This document shows positions 9,559 through 19,755 of a DNA stretch of 64,000 nucleotides, one piece after another. The notes beneath the pieces are model-generated. The model saw nothing but the letters and a program-made list of their open reading frames with translations, did no database searches and was not told the origin of the DNA. The stretch comes from Thiotrichales bacterium 19S9-11 (GTDB taxonomy: Bacteria > Pseudomonadota > Gammaproteobacteria > Francisellales > Francisellaceae): NCBI GenBank assembly GCA_021713395.1, contig JAKJJT010000001.1, positions 248,001-312,000 of the forward strand. Direction: 5' to 3'. Position 1 is the stretch's first letter. The number at the start of each line of letters is the position of its first letter. Both the position numbers and the translations under genes were made by a program.

Positions 9559-10157
9559 AGAATGCGGCTTCCCCAAATTGCTTCAATACGTTGATCTCTG
9601 CCACAACGCCAGCGGTAGTAATTATAACGAATTGGATTTTTTTTATAATATTGTTGGTGGTATTCTTCAGCTGGGTTAAATTTGGTGCTGGGTATAATTT
9701 CAGTATAAATTTTTTGAGCTAATTTCTTTTTAACCTCATTTAGTATTGCAGTTGCAATTTGCTTTTGTTTCTTATTTGTATAATAAATAGCTGAAGCATA
9801 TTGTTTGCCAATATCGCAAAACTGTTTATCTTTAACAGTTGGATCAATATGTTGAAAGAAAAATTTAACAAGTGTTTCATAGCTTATTATTTGAGGGTTA
9901 AATTTTACTTCAACGGCTTCTCTATAATTGGTTTTTCCTTGAGAGACAAGTTCATAAGTAGGGTGTTTGATACTACCACCATCATAGCCTGGGGTGATTT
10001 TTAGAATGCCACCATCATTTAAATTTTCTTTTAGATGATTAAAATCAGCCTCTAGACACCAAAAGCAACCACCAGAAAAAATGGCTTTTTCTATGTTTTT
10101 AGCATAAAGCATTAGAGGAGAAAAAAGTAAGATAATAAAATAAATAATAATTCGCAT
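9555..10157 (-). CDS. msrA: Exported peptide methionine sulfoxide reductase MsrA
   Basis: MsrA reduces methionine-S-sulfoxide in oxidised proteins. The 200-residue protein has the catalytic motif SGGCFWCLEADF with C31 as nucleophile, followed by TPGYDGGSIKHPTYE, FFQHIDPTVKDKQFCDIGKQYAS, and EEYHQQYYKK. A hydrophobic N-terminus ending MLYAK (about residues 1-19) looks like a signal peptide, so the enzyme probably repairs periplasmic or envelope proteins. A C-terminal Cys (YRWRCGRDQR) may be the resolving residue. It is transcribed alone and converges on the aldehyde dehydrogenase gene. Confidence 0.93.
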   Translation of the reverse strand: MRIIIYFIILLFSPLMLYAKNIEKAIFSGGCFWCLEADFNHLKENLNDGGILKITPGYDGGSIKHPTYELVSQGKTNYREAVEVKFNPQIISYETLVKFFFQHIDPTVKDKQFCDIGKQYASAIYYTNKKQKQIATAILNEVKKKLAQKIYTEIIPSTKFNPAEEYHQQYYKKNPIRYNYYRWRCGRDQRIEAIWGSRIL

Positions 10158-10209
10158 ATTTAATAAATACTAAGTTTACTCAAGTAGTTTGTATTATTTT
10201 GGTTTTGAT

Positions 10210-10770
10210 TTATCTTAATAGCAAGTTGGAACTATCTGTTAGTTGTTTATCTTTTAAAGTTTCTTTTTGCGATAAGGTCTCAAGAAATTGGCTAAATTCA
10301 TCAATTGCATCTTTTGACATAATATTTAAGCGTTTAGCAGCACTGGAACTTACAATTAGCATTTTAGCTTTTGCGCTCACACAAAGCTGATTATTTTCAT
10401 TATAAATTGCACTTGATGCAATTAAGCGTTTATTTCGATGAATATTTTCAATTGATGTAACCGCTGTTACTTGTTGGCCTATTTTTATTGGATAATGATA
10501 CTCAAAGGATAGCTCTTTTGTCACAGCCATTGAATGGCAGGCACAAATTGCAAGCCAGCCAAGAGACTCATCACAGATGGTTGCTGAAATTCCACCATGG
10601 ACGATGCTCCCCCAGCCACTATGGTGATGTGTAGGGGCAAACTGCGTATAAACTGTTTCATCAAGATAAGAAAATTCTAGTTTTAAACCGTGAGGATTAC
10701 TTTTAGAACAACCAAAACAATCACGCTCAAATGGTACATCAATGTTAATTGCGTTTTCAGGTATTTGCAT
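10210..10770 (-). CDS. PaaI-type hotdog-fold thioesterase
   Basis: The 186-residue protein has a hotdog domain in its first two thirds, with the motif SIVHGGISATICDESLGWLA (about residues 56-75) typical of PaaI/YigI-type acyl-CoA thioesterases, and the strand KELSFEYHYPIKIGQQVTA. An N-terminal DCFGCSKSNPHGL segment, seen in many members, holds two Cys. The C-terminal 50 residues (KRLNIMSKDAIDEFSQFL...) are helical and are an extension beyond the core fold. It presumably hydrolyses an acyl-CoA; the substrate is unknown. It is divergent from katG across a 124-base spacer. Confidence 0.85.
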   Translation of the reverse strand: MQIPENAINIDVPFERDCFGCSKSNPHGLKLEFSYLDETVYTQFAPTHHHSGWGSIVHGGISATICDESLGWLAICACHSMAVTKELSFEYHYPIKIGQQVTAVTSIENIHRNKRLIASSAIYNENNQLCVSAKAKMLIVSSSAAKRLNIMSKDAIDEFSQFLETLSQKETLKDKQLTDSSNLLLR

Positions 10771-10894
10771 CCATTGCCCCTTAGGAGTTATTTGTAAAAT
10801 TATTATTTTAGCAGATTTAATTAACTATTTTATATAACAAAATAATAAACATTATCTAAACTAAAAGTGATGTCAGTAAAAGCAAGGTAATTAG

Positions 10895-13141
10895 ATGATG
10901 TTAAAACAAATGGCAGTTGCATTATTAACAGCAAGTTTAAGTCTATCAGTAAGTTTGGCACAAGAAAAAGCTAAACCAAAAACCAATGAATATTGGTGGC
11001 CTAAAAAATTAAATTTAAATCCATTGCGTAATTTAAATTCAATTGATACACCAATGAGTCGACACTATCGTTATGCTAGAGCATTTCAATCGCTTGATGT
11101 AAATGCTTTACGAGAGGATATGATCAAAGTTTTAACGACATCACAGGACTGGTGGCCTGCAGATTTTGGCAATTATGGTCCTTTTTTTATTCGTCTTTCT
11201 TGGCATAGTTCAGGCACATATCGAGTTTTTGATGGTAGAGGTGGTGCTGATGGGGGCCAAATTCGTTTTGCGCCATTAAATAGTTGGCCTGATAATGTTA
11301 ATCTTGATAAGGCAAGACGTTTGCTATGGCCAATAAAACAAAAATATGGTGATGAAATTTCATGGTCAGATTTAATTGTTTATGCAGGTACTGTTGCAAT
11401 GGAGTCAATGGGAGTTAAAACCATTGGGTTTGCTTTTGGTCGTGAAGATGACTGGCAGCCAGAAGAGGTTAATTGGGGCGTAGGAGATCAATGGCTTGCA
11501 ACTAATTTAAATAAAACGTCGCATCTTAAAAGACCGTTTGGCGCGACACAAATGGGTTTAATTTATGTTAATCCTGAAGGTCCAGGAGGTAACCCCGATC
11601 CATCATTAGCAGCAAAACAAATACGAGATACATTTGCTCGAATGGGTATGAATGATGAAGAGACAGTTGCGCTGATTGCTGGTGGACACTCATTTGGTAA
11701 GGCTCATGGAGCAGCTAGCGCTAAGTATCTAGGTCCAGCACCAGAAGCAGCTCCCATTGAAGCACAGGGTTTTGGTTGGAAAAATAGCTTTGGTAGAGGT
11801 AACGGCTCTGATACGATTACCAGTGGTTTAGAAGGTTCTTGGACTGTAACGCCAGCAAAGTGGGATGATACAAACTACTTTAATAATCTTTATACTTTTG
11901 AATGGGTGCAGACGAAAAGCCCAGCAGGAGCGACGCAATGGCGTCCAAAAGAGGAGTCAGCTAATGCTTTAGTCCCTGATGCATTTGACTCAAATAAGCG
12001 ACATGCACCTATGATGTTTACAACTGACTTATCAATGAAAGAAGATACAAAATATAATCAAATTTCAGAATACTATAGAGATAATCCGAAAGCTTTTGAA
12101 GAGGCTTTTGCAAAAGCGTGGTTTAAATTAACCCATCGTGATATGGGGCCAACATCAAGGTATCTTGGTCCATGGATACCAAAAGAGGTGATGATATGGC
12201 AGGATCCAGTACCAAAAGCTAATTATAAATTGGTAGAAGCTAAAGATATTAAAAAATTAAAAGCTGAAATTCTAAAATCTGATTTAACAATGGCTGAATT
12301 AGTTAAAACAGCTTGGGCTTCAGCATCATCTTATCGCAAAACTGATATGCGAGGCGGCAGCAATGGAGCTAGAGTTCGTTTAGAGCCACAGAAAAATTGG
12401 GTTGCAAATGAGCCTAAGGCGTTAGAAAAAGTCTTAGCCAAATTAACAGAAATTCAAACTGATTTTAACAAAAGTCAAACAGATGGAACGAAAATATCAA
12501 TGGCTGATTTAATTATTTTAGCAGGTAATACAGCGATTGAGTCAAGCGTTGATAAAGCAGGTTATCGTATTAAAATTCCATTTAAACCAGGCAGAACCGA
12601 TGCATCACAAGCTCAAACAGATGTTAAGTCTTTTTCATATCTAGAATCTAATGCAGATGGCTTTATTAATTATTTTGATGCAAGCAAGATGAAGTTATCG
12701 CCACCACAAGCGTTAGTTGATAAAGCAAGCATGCTTGATTTAAACATTGCTGAAATGACAGTTCTTGTTGGTGGTATGCGTGTATTAGGTGCTAATTATA
12801 AAGACTCCAAAGAAGGTGTCTTTACTGATAAACCAGGCGTCTTAACAAACGATTACTTTATTAATTTGCTTGATATGTCAACGCTATGGAAAAAATCAGA
12901 TACAGTTAATGGGCAGTATAATGGGTATGATCGTAAAACCAACCAACTTAAATGGACTGCCACTCCAGTAGATTTAATCTTTGGTTCAAACTCTGAACTA
13001 AGAGCAGTGGCTGAAGTTTATGGTAGTAAAGATGCTAAGAAAAAGTTTATCAGAGACTTTGTTAGAGCTTGGGTTAAAGTTATGAATCTAGGGCGATTTG
13101 ATATGGCTTATTTAATAAATCATAAATCATCTCAAGAATAA
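10895..13141 (+). CDS. katG: Catalase-peroxidase KatG, exported
   Basis: KatG is a bifunctional heme catalase and peroxidase that removes hydrogen peroxide. The 748-residue protein is full length with both duplicated peroxidase domains. The distal side has R100, W103 and H104 ([11 protein letters not shown]) and the proximal heme ligand is H265 ([13 protein letters not shown]). W103, Y224 and M250 match the family's Met-Tyr-Trp crosslink that gives catalase activity. A signal peptide (about residues 1-22, [15 protein letters not shown]) predicts export to the periplasm, as in Francisella KatG and E. coli KatP. This fits its proximity to the exported MsrA. Confidence 0.97.
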   Translation: MMLKQMAVALLTASLSLSVSLAQEKAKPKTNEYWWPKKLNLNPLRNLNSIDTPMSRHYRYARAFQSLDVNALREDMIKVLTTSQDWWPADFGNYGPFFIRLSWHSSGTYRVFDGRGGADGGQIRFAPLNSWPDNVNLDKARRLLWPIKQKYGDEISWSDLIVYAGTVAMESMGVKTIGFAFGREDDWQPEEVNWGVGDQWLATNLNKTSHLKRPFGATQMGLIYVNPEGPGGNPDPSLAAKQIRDTFARMGMNDEETVALIAGGHSFGKAHGAASAKYLGPAPEAAPIEAQGFGWKNSFGRGNGSDTITSGLEGSWTVTPAKWDDTNYFNNLYTFEWVQTKSPAGATQWRPKEESANALVPDAFDSNKRHAPMMFTTDLSMKEDTKYNQISEYYRDNPKAFEEAFAKAWFKLTHRDMGPTSRYLGPWIPKEVMIWQDPVPKANYKLVEAKDIKKLKAEILKSDLTMAELVKTAWASASSYRKTDMRGGSNGARVRLEPQKNWVANEPKALEKVLAKLTEIQTDFNKSQTDGTKISMADLIILAGNTAIESSVDKAGYRIKIPFKPGRTDASQAQTDVKSFSYLESNADGFINYFDASKMKLSPPQALVDKASMLDLNIAEMTVLVGGMRVLGANYKDSKEGVFTDKPGVLTNDYFINLLDMSTLWKKSDTVNGQYNGYDRKTNQLKWTATPVDLIFGSNSELRAVAEVYGSKDAKKKFIRDFVRAWVKVMNLGRFDMAYLINHKSSQE

Positions 13142-13179
13142 TCTTTAAAAATATAGAGAGTTTTTAAGTAGTTAGCTAA

Positions 13180-14343
13180 TTGAAAATAAGACAGTTTTGT
13201 AACAAAAAAATACTACCTGGTTTATTACTAATGATGACGGCATTATTAGCAATAATAATTGCTAACTCGCCGTTACGTTTTATATATGAAAACTTAATTA
13301 CATCAATTATTTCTATCGAAATAAATAATTTTAGAATAGAAAAGCCAATTTTATTATGGATTAATGATGGCGCAATGGCTGTTTTCTTTTTATTAATTGG
13401 CCTTGAATTAAAAAAGGAATTTTTAAGTGGTATTTTCAAAGATAAAAAACAAATCACGTTGCCTCTTTTAGGTGCTTTAGGCGGTATTCTATTTCCAGTA
13501 GTGATTTATTATATTTTTAACTACCATGATAAGACAGCGCTTGATGGTTGGGCAATCCCTGCTGCAACAGATATTGCCTTTGCTGTTGGCATTCTAGCGC
13601 TTTTGGGATCAAGTGCAAGCCGAGAATTAAAGATTTTATTAACATCCATTGCAATATTTGATGACTTAGCAGCAGTTTTAATCATAGCAGTCTTTTATAC
13701 CCCAAGCATTTCAATTAGTGCTTTGTTATTTGTTGGTTTCTGTATCGTTATTTTATTTGTTTTAAATAGAATAAAAGTAGTTTCATTACTTATTTACCTT
13801 GTCATTGGAATTATTATGTGGGCAGCAATGATTAAATCAGGTGTCCATGCGACATTAACAGGATTTATTTTAGCATTTTTTATTCCAACAGGTAGCAGTA
13901 ACCATCAAATAAAACCACTAGATTATTTAGAGAAAAAATTACAAATGCCAGTTGCCTTTGTTATTTTACCTTTATTTGCATTTGTAAATTCAGGCATTGA
14001 CTTTAGTAATATTGGTTTTCATGGAGTCTTTCATCATGTCTCTATTGGAGTTGCGCTTGGCTTATTTATTGGTAAACAGTTGGGTGTTTTTTTATTCTGT
14101 TATTTAACAATTAAGCTTAAATTATCATTTTTACCTAAAAATACAAGTTGGTTACAATTATATGGTATTTCAATTTTAACAGGCGTTGGTTTTACGATGA
14201 GTTTATTTATTGGTTCACTTGCATTTGAACAGTCAGGTAATAATATGTTATTTGATGAGCGTGTTGGTATTTTAATGGGGTCAGTACTGTCTGCTATTTT
14301 TGGTTATTTCGTTTTAAAGTATTCGATTAAAAAAGCTCAATAG
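13180..14343 (+). CDS. nhaA: Na+/H+ antiporter NhaA
   Basis: NhaA exports sodium in exchange for protons to control internal pH and Na+. The 387-residue length matches E. coli NhaA (388). About 12 membrane segments are visible. Key motifs are AATDIAFAVGILALLG (Asp equivalent to D133) and AIFDDLAAVLIIA, with the twin Asp equivalent to D163/D164. The likely start is TTG at 13180, because the N-terminus MKIRQFCNKKILPGLL then aligns with the family. There is no strong ribosome binding site and no upstream ATG. It lies 38 bases after katG. Confidence 0.95.
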   Translation: MKIRQFCNKKILPGLLLMMTALLAIIIANSPLRFIYENLITSIISIEINNFRIEKPILLWINDGAMAVFFLLIGLELKKEFLSGIFKDKKQITLPLLGALGGILFPVVIYYIFNYHDKTALDGWAIPAATDIAFAVGILALLGSSASRELKILLTSIAIFDDLAAVLIIAVFYTPSISISALLFVGFCIVILFVLNRIKVVSLLIYLVIGIIMWAAMIKSGVHATLTGFILAFFIPTGSSNHQIKPLDYLEKKLQMPVAFVILPLFAFVNSGIDFSNIGFHGVFHHVSIGVALGLFIGKQLGVFLFCYLTIKLKLSFLPKNTSWLQLYGISILTGVGFTMSLFIGSLAFEQSGNNMLFDERVGILMGSVLSAIFGYFVLKYSIKKAQ

Positions 14344-14400
14344 ATCACAATATAGAAAGGATACTACTTAGTTGTATGTTTGAGAAACAATAGAAAAAAC

Positions 14401-15354
14401 TTAAATCCAATGTTTTTTCCGTAAATAGAAGATTTGAATAGTGATAACAAACAATAGAATAATACAGACAGTGAAGAAGCCATAGCCAAATTCTGCACCA
14501 GGTATGCCGCCTACATTAATACCTAATAATCCAGTAATAAAGCTTATTGGCATGAAAATCACAGCAACAATTGATAATAGATACATCTTTTGATTTATTT
14601 TTTCTTGTGTTAATGCAGAAAGCTCTTCATGCAATATTGTTGCTCGTTGATACATTGCATCTAAATCTTCAATAATTCTAATACAGGAATCTGATGTTTC
14701 ATGCAGTCTTAGTGAGTGAGCTGGGTCTAACCAAGATAGTTTATCGGCATTGATTCGATTAATTGCCTCTCTCTGCGGTACTAAATATCGCCTTAAAGTG
14801 ATAACTCGACGCCTAATGTCATTAAGGTGGTGTTTATTAATTATCTTGACACCATTATGTAGCTCATCTTCAACCTCATCTAATTGTCCGTCAATTAAAG
14901 CAGAAACATCTGATGATTTGTCAGTTAGCGTTGCAAGTAAAATTTCTAAAAATTCTGAGCTACTTTTAGGTCCGGCATTATGAAGTAGTAAATTTTCAAT
15001 TTCATTTGTTGTTAATAAATTTCTTCTCTGTACAGTAATAATTAGATTGTTTTTTATTAAAACTCTAACTGATATCATATCTTCAGGTGCACTTGATTTG
15101 TTTAAATTAACGCCTCTAAAGCTACCAAGTAAATAGTCATCAAACATAAGTGTTCTTGGCCTAGTATCTTGAGCAGACAGAATAGATATCGCTAATGGCG
15201 AGATTTCTATTTTTTTTAGAAAGTCTTTTGCAGCATTTAAATCTAGCCTAATCCAAATTAGACCCTTATTTTTTTGCCATTGGTCTTCAGCTATTTCTTT
15301 AGCACTGCCTTTTTTATCAAGGGAAAAAATAGTTATTTTTTTTGTCATACTCAT
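14401..15354 (-). CDS. zntB: ZntB-like CorA-family divalent cation transporter
   Basis: CorA/ZntB proteins are pentameric cation channels or transporters. The 317-residue protein has a large cytoplasmic N-terminal domain with long helices, then two C-terminal membrane segments. The pore motif reads GIN in LLGINVGGIPG instead of the GMN of CorA, which is typical of ZntB, a zinc transporter. Two Met codons (MSMTKK) are possible starts. It is a single gene, convergent with nhaA and divergent from the mechanosensitive channel gene. Substrate assignment to Zn2+ rests on the GIN motif and should be regarded as likely only. Confidence 0.85.
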   Translation of the reverse strand: MSMTKKITIFSLDKKGSAKEIAEDQWQKNKGLIWIRLDLNAAKDFLKKIEISPLAISILSAQDTRPRTLMFDDYLLGSFRGVNLNKSSAPEDMISVRVLIKNNLIITVQRRNLLTTNEIENLLLHNAGPKSSSEFLEILLATLTDKSSDVSALIDGQLDEVEDELHNGVKIINKHHLNDIRRRVITLRRYLVPQREAINRINADKLSWLDPAHSLRLHETSDSCIRIIEDLDAMYQRATILHEELSALTQEKINQKMYLLSIVAVIFMPISFITGLLGINVGGIPGAEFGYGFFTVCIILLFVITIQIFYLRKKHWI

Positions 15355-15496
15355 TGTTTTATTATGTTGTCCTGATTCTTTCAGCCTTTTTTTAAATATA
15401 ATAGATAAATGCCATGTTTTCTTTTATTTATCATGGAAATTAAACAAATTATTGATCTATAGTTAGTCAATAGATAAAGCTATAAGGGGATTACGC

Positions 15497-17527
15497 TTGA
15501 TTAGAAGATTAAACAAACTATTTGCTATTATATTAGCGGTTTTTTTGATTGGTTTATCAACTGCCTACACAAAACAAAATAAAGAAAATTTTTCTGCTGT
15601 TAAAGCAAATGAAGTGTTTGATCAAATAACGCTAAAGCTAGCAACTCAGAATTTAAATGTAGCAAACTTTGAAAATGCCATTGAAATGTTAAGTAATTTA
15701 AATAATGAGGCTAAGCTATGCTATCAAGAAAATATAGAAAAATTAGATAGTATAGAGAAGCAATTAAAAGCATTTGACAAAACAAGCGAAGTAGCAAATC
15801 AGAAAGATTATAATTATTTAATAGAAAGAAAAAAAAATATAGCCAGAATAGCCTCAGAGTGTCATTTATTTGAGATTCGATCTACTGAAGTGCTTGCGCT
15901 ATATATTGAAACGCTTCATGAACTAACAGCTTCTAATCTAATGATAAAAGAAGAGAGTTTATGGAATATAGGTGCATATGCAGTTGATATTAAAAAGTAC
16001 TTTGAACTTAAGTTTTTCTCAAATACGATTAAAAATTATTGGTACTTATTTGTATGTTTTTTAATTGGTTATCTTATTTATTGGATAAGCGTTAAGTGGA
16101 TGCTAAGTTGGCCTAAGAAAAATCAGCAACACAGTCAACCAAGTGATTTAGAACGATTTAAACATAAGCTCTATCATCGACTCAATCTATTTGGGATTAT
16201 CAGTTTATCTGGTGTTATGATTTATTATTTATTTAGTTTAAGCCATGCGCCAATAATGCTAGTTAACCTAGTTTTTCTTATATATATTATTATTGGTAGC
16301 TTGAGTTTATTATGGATATCTTTGTTAGTAAAAAGTATTTTTAAATCAATTAAGCTATATACAGTAAGTGTTATATGCTTTAGCTTTATTGCGTTATTAA
16401 TTATAGGGCTTGCTTTAAATGGATATTATAATTTATCAATTTATCTTCTATTAAATATATTTTTATCAGTTTTTAGCTTGGTTGTTGCTCTTTTTATAAA
16501 TCAGTTATTAATTAATTTTATTTCTCAACTAGATTATAATAATAAAATCTGGAGTAAAAAGTTAAGATATTACTTAGGCATAAAAGCACATAAAAAAATA
16601 CCAGAAGTAACAATTTTAAAGATAGTCGCTACCGTATTAGTCACTATCGCATTTTTAACTGTTTTAGTTCATTTATGGGGTTTTAAGACAAGGTATCCTG
16701 ATCAGTTTATTATAGGGCTGCTAGAAGGTTTTATATTATTTCAAGTAACCATAGAGCTTCCAAAGATTATCTTGGCTTTATTAAGTTTTGTCTTACTTTG
16801 CTTTTTAGGACGACTCTTAAGTGCGAAAATTTCAAGACAGCACCAACATAAAGATGAGAGCCTTCAAGTTGCACTAGCATCAATTACAGGATATGTCATT
16901 TTTTCTTTAGCGACGCTGCTTGCACTTTTAATCTCAGGGGTTAACTTTACAGGTTTAGCTATTATTGCAGGTGCTTTATCTGTAGGTATTGGACTTGGGC
17001 TTCAAGATATCGTTAATAATTTTGTTTCAGGGATTGTTTTGTTAATTGAAAAACCAATACAGCCAGGTGATAGAGTTATTGTTGGAGATACAGAAGGTAT
17101 TGTAAAGAAGGTTAGAATTCGTTCAACTCAAATTACAACACTAGCAAAATCCGATGTGATTGTGCCCAATGCAGATTTAATTAAAAACCAAGTGACAAAC
17201 TATATGTTTCGTGATCAATTTTGGCGTATATCTTGTGCTGTAGGCGTTGCCTATGGCAGTGATATTGACTTAGTAAAATCAGTACTTCTAGAGGTTTCTG
17301 CAAACCACCCAGATGTCATTAATACAGGCCCAGATGCACCAGTTGTCTTATTTAGGGAGTTTGGAGAGAGTTCTTTAAACTTTGAGCTATGGTGTATCAT
17401 TAGAGATGTCAATGATAAGTTTAAAGTACAAAGTGATTTACACTTTGAGATCGATCATGCTTTTAGGAAAAATAAAATTACCATTGCATTTCCTCAGAGA
17501 GATGTTCATTTGTATAAACATGAGTAA
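15497..17527 (+). CDS. Large MscS-family mechanosensitive ion channel
   Basis: The 676-residue membrane protein has an N-terminal signal or anchor, a periplasmic helical part (about 30-175) and some ten membrane segments. The C-terminal third is MscS-like: the pore helix with alternating Gly/Ala (ALSVGIGLGLQDIVNNFVSG), the beta domain GDRVIVGDTEGIVKKVRIRSTQI and the cytoplasmic alpha/beta vestibule. It probably acts as an emergency osmotic release valve, of the MscK/YbiO/YjeP type. The start is TTG at 15497 with AAGGGGA seven bases upstream; no in-frame ATG fits better. Its exact subgroup is uncertain. Confidence 0.88.
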   Translation: MIRRLNKLFAIILAVFLIGLSTAYTKQNKENFSAVKANEVFDQITLKLATQNLNVANFENAIEMLSNLNNEAKLCYQENIEKLDSIEKQLKAFDKTSEVANQKDYNYLIERKKNIARIASECHLFEIRSTEVLALYIETLHELTASNLMIKEESLWNIGAYAVDIKKYFELKFFSNTIKNYWYLFVCFLIGYLIYWISVKWMLSWPKKNQQHSQPSDLERFKHKLYHRLNLFGIISLSGVMIYYLFSLSHAPIMLVNLVFLIYIIIGSLSLLWISLLVKSIFKSIKLYTVSVICFSFIALLIIGLALNGYYNLSIYLLLNIFLSVFSLVVALFINQLLINFISQLDYNNKIWSKKLRYYLGIKAHKKIPEVTILKIVATVLVTIAFLTVLVHLWGFKTRYPDQFIIGLLEGFILFQVTIELPKIILALLSFVLLCFLGRLLSAKISRQHQHKDESLQVALASITGYVIFSLATLLALLISGVNFTGLAIIAGALSVGIGLGLQDIVNNFVSGIVLLIEKPIQPGDRVIVGDTEGIVKKVRIRSTQITTLAKSDVIVPNADLIKNQVTNYMFRDQFWRISCAVGVAYGSDIDLVKSVLLEVSANHPDVINTGPDAPVVLFREFGESSLNFELWCIIRDVNDKFKVQSDLHFEIDHAFRKNKITIAFPQRDVHLYKHE

Positions 17528-17549
17528 GATCCATCATGAGTATGTTTTA

Positions 17550-17578
17550 TCTGCACAAGACATACCACAGACTATAAT
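17550..17578 (+). promoter_or_regulatory. Candidate promoter for the PAS/kinase/regulator genes
   Basis: A perfect -10 box TATAAT lies at 17573-17578. Seventeen bases upstream is a weak -35 (TCTGCA, 17550-17555). The predicted start would leave a leader of about 33 bases before the ATG at 17619, whose ribosome binding site is AAGGA at 17605-17609. The -10 match is strong and the -35 poor, so an activator may be needed. Confidence 0.45.
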
Positions 17579-17618
17579 TAACAGAGGATGTTTTTATATA
17601 CTATAAGGAAGTATTTAG

Positions 17619-17972
17619 ATGAGTGACAAGTATAACATAATTAAAGAAATGCAAGATACCCCTGTAATTATTGCTAATGAAATCGGTGTTGTAACCTATG
17701 TAAATAAAGCATTTGAAAAAGTTTTTGGCTGGAGAGAAGGAGAAATTGTTGGAGAAGCATTGACGATGATTATACCTAGTCATTTACATGATGCACATCA
17801 CTTAGGTTTTTCTAGATTCATCTCAACCGAACAAGCAACTATCTTAGAGCAATCTTTAGACTTATTGGCAGTTAATAAAAGTGGAAAAGAATTTAATGCA
17901 ACTCATGTTATTTGTGGTAAAAAAATAAATAACCAATGGTCTTTTGCTGCTTCAATTTCACCGATTAAGTAG
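17619..17972 (+). CDS. Single-domain PAS sensor protein
   Basis: The 117-residue protein is one PAS domain and nothing else: MQDTPVIIANEIGVVTYVNKAFEKVFGW, then EIVGEALTMIIPSHLHDAHHLGF and a C-terminal sheet. The His-rich IIPSHLHDAHHLGFSRF resembles the PAS segment common in signalling proteins of the FixL/NifL type, but I cannot assign a cofactor. It sits 8 bases before a PAS-containing histidine kinase and is probably a sensory or connecting partner of that kinase. Confidence 0.85.
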   Translation: MSDKYNIIKEMQDTPVIIANEIGVVTYVNKAFEKVFGWREGEIVGEALTMIIPSHLHDAHHLGFSRFISTEQATILEQSLDLLAVNKSGKEFNATHVICGKKINNQWSFAASISPIK

Positions 17973-17980
17973 TTTGTTTT

Positions 17981-19729
17981 ATGAATGCAGAAACGCAAAG
18001 AATACTTCATAACTTACAGAAAACATTAAGTCATGTAGAGCTAGCGTTTAGCTTGATTGACGAAGCTATTTGTTGGGTTGATAATAAGTGGCGTATTCAT
18101 TGGTGTAATACAACGTTTGATAAATTAGCGGGAAAATCACATATATTATTACTAGGTGCTATTTTTCACGAAGTCATTAAGTTTAATATAGACAATAAGT
18201 CATTCATACTTCATCAATATTTAAAGAATCTTAAAACAAAAGGGACAAAAGAATTAAAGGTTGAGTGCCAGTTAGCAAGTGACAATCAATTAACGTATGA
18301 AATAACTTATAAACCCCCAACAGTTATTGGTAATACAAAAGTATCAGTTATTGTATTAAGAAATATTACACATGAAAAAAAGCAATTAGCATTAATTGTA
18401 AGCCGTGAAAAAGAACTACGCGTAGTTAATCAAAACTTACATTATCAAAAACAGTACATTGAAGATATTATTTCATCAATAACGAGTATGTTATTAATTC
18501 TTGATAAAAATTTTAAAGTTAAACTTGTCAATACAGCCTTAACTGATAAATTAGGTTATAAAGGCTCTGATTTAATTGGAAAGCCGTCAAAAATAATTTT
18601 TCAAAATGATACGAATAATAAAAAATCAATTGCTAATTTTAATCAGGTTAAAAAATATATTACTTCAGGTAAAGTATTGAATGAAGAAACGGTTTGTTAT
18701 AACAAAAATGGCAATGAAATACCTATACTTTTCTCTGCAACAGTTTCAAAAAATATTCATGATAAATCAGTTGAACTTATCTGTGTGATGCAAGATATTT
18801 CAGATTTAAAAAGACTTCAAAAAGAAAAAGAACAAACAGAAAAACAGTTACAAGAGAGATATCAGCGTAAGTTAGCTGCAGCTGAACGCCAGGCTGGTAT
18901 GCGAGATGTTGCAAATAGTGTATTACATAATATTGGGAATGTATTAAATAGTGTGACAACATCTGTTTCAGTTATTGATAAAACAGTCAACCAATCAAAG
19001 ATAGATGGCTTTTCTAAGGTTATTGAGTTATTAAACAGACATGAATCAGACCTTGGCGTGTTTTTAACAGATGATAAAAAAGGAAGACATATATTAGATT
19101 ATTTAAATACTTTTTTAGATCTGCTAACAGCAAATCATCAAAGTCTAGGTGATAGCTTAGCTCAACTTAATAAACATATTACGCATATCAAGAATATTGT
19201 AAAAGCTCAAAATGCAATGTCTAAATTAGGTGGTATTGCAGAACAGATTGAAATAGAAGATGTTATCTATGAAGCAGTTAGTATGAATAGAGAATTAATT
19301 CAAGCAGAAGGTATTAAAATCATCTATGACTATCAATCGGTAGATAAAGCAATAATGGATCATGTAAAAGTTGTTCAAATTTTGGTTAATTTGATTAAAA
19401 ATAGTATTGAAGCTTTAAGTGAATCAAACGTAAAACGTAAAAAAATTATCATTGGGCTGGAAAAGAAGCATAAAAACCATTTTATTATTTCTGTTCAAGA
19501 TAATGGAATAGGTATTTCACCTACAGATTTAAACAAATTATTTAAGCTGAACTTTACAACTAAGAAAAATGGACATGGCTTAGGTTTGCATGCTTCAGCT
19601 TTAGCTGCACAAGATTTAGGTGGTTCACTATCAGCAAAAAGCGAAGGCATTAATAAAGGTATGACAATGGTTTTAGAACTACCACTTAAACCAAATAAGG
19701 AAAAGTATGCCATTTTAGGAAAAAGATAG
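17981..19729 (+). CDS. PAS-domain histidine kinase (soluble)
   Basis: The 582-residue protein has no evident membrane segment. Two PAS domains are visible (about residues 15-130 and 160-275: IISSITSMLLILDKNFKVK, NKNGNEIPILFSATV with the PAC-like ICVMQDISDLKRL), then a coiled coil. The phosphoacceptor box is MRDVANSVLHNIGNVLNSV with H316. The ATPase domain has N box ILVNLIKNSIEAL, G1 QDNGIGI and G2 NGHGLGLHASALAAQDLGG. It should phosphorylate the receiver of the next gene product. It lies between the PAS protein and the GGDEF/EAL regulator, all same strand, gaps of 8 and 26 bases. Confidence 0.92.
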   Translation: MNAETQRILHNLQKTLSHVELAFSLIDEAICWVDNKWRIHWCNTTFDKLAGKSHILLLGAIFHEVIKFNIDNKSFILHQYLKNLKTKGTKELKVECQLASDNQLTYEITYKPPTVIGNTKVSVIVLRNITHEKKQLALIVSREKELRVVNQNLHYQKQYIEDIISSITSMLLILDKNFKVKLVNTALTDKLGYKGSDLIGKPSKIIFQNDTNNKKSIANFNQVKKYITSGKVLNEETVCYNKNGNEIPILFSATVSKNIHDKSVELICVMQDISDLKRLQKEKEQTEKQLQERYQRKLAAAERQAGMRDVANSVLHNIGNVLNSVTTSVSVIDKTVNQSKIDGFSKVIELLNRHESDLGVFLTDDKKGRHILDYLNTFLDLLTANHQSLGDSLAQLNKHITHIKNIVKAQNAMSKLGGIAEQIEIEDVIYEAVSMNRELIQAEGIKIIYDYQSVDKAIMDHVKVVQILVNLIKNSIEALSESNVKRKKIIIGLEKKHKNHFIISVQDNGIGISPTDLNKLFKLNFTTKKNGHGLGLHASALAAQDLGGSLSAKSEGINKGMTMVLELPLKPNKEKYAILGKR

Positions 19730-19755
19730 TAATTGTGTGTAGGAATATTATATAA

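Noticed and set aside
10771-10894. OxyR operator between the thioesterase gene and katG
   Set aside because: The spacer is AT-rich with scattered ATT/TAT elements, but I could not place the four ATAG/CTAT half-sites with correct spacing.
13176-13457. 93-codon minus-strand frame opposite the start of nhaA
   Set aside because: Antisense to conserved nhaA helices; no ribosome binding site or family match.
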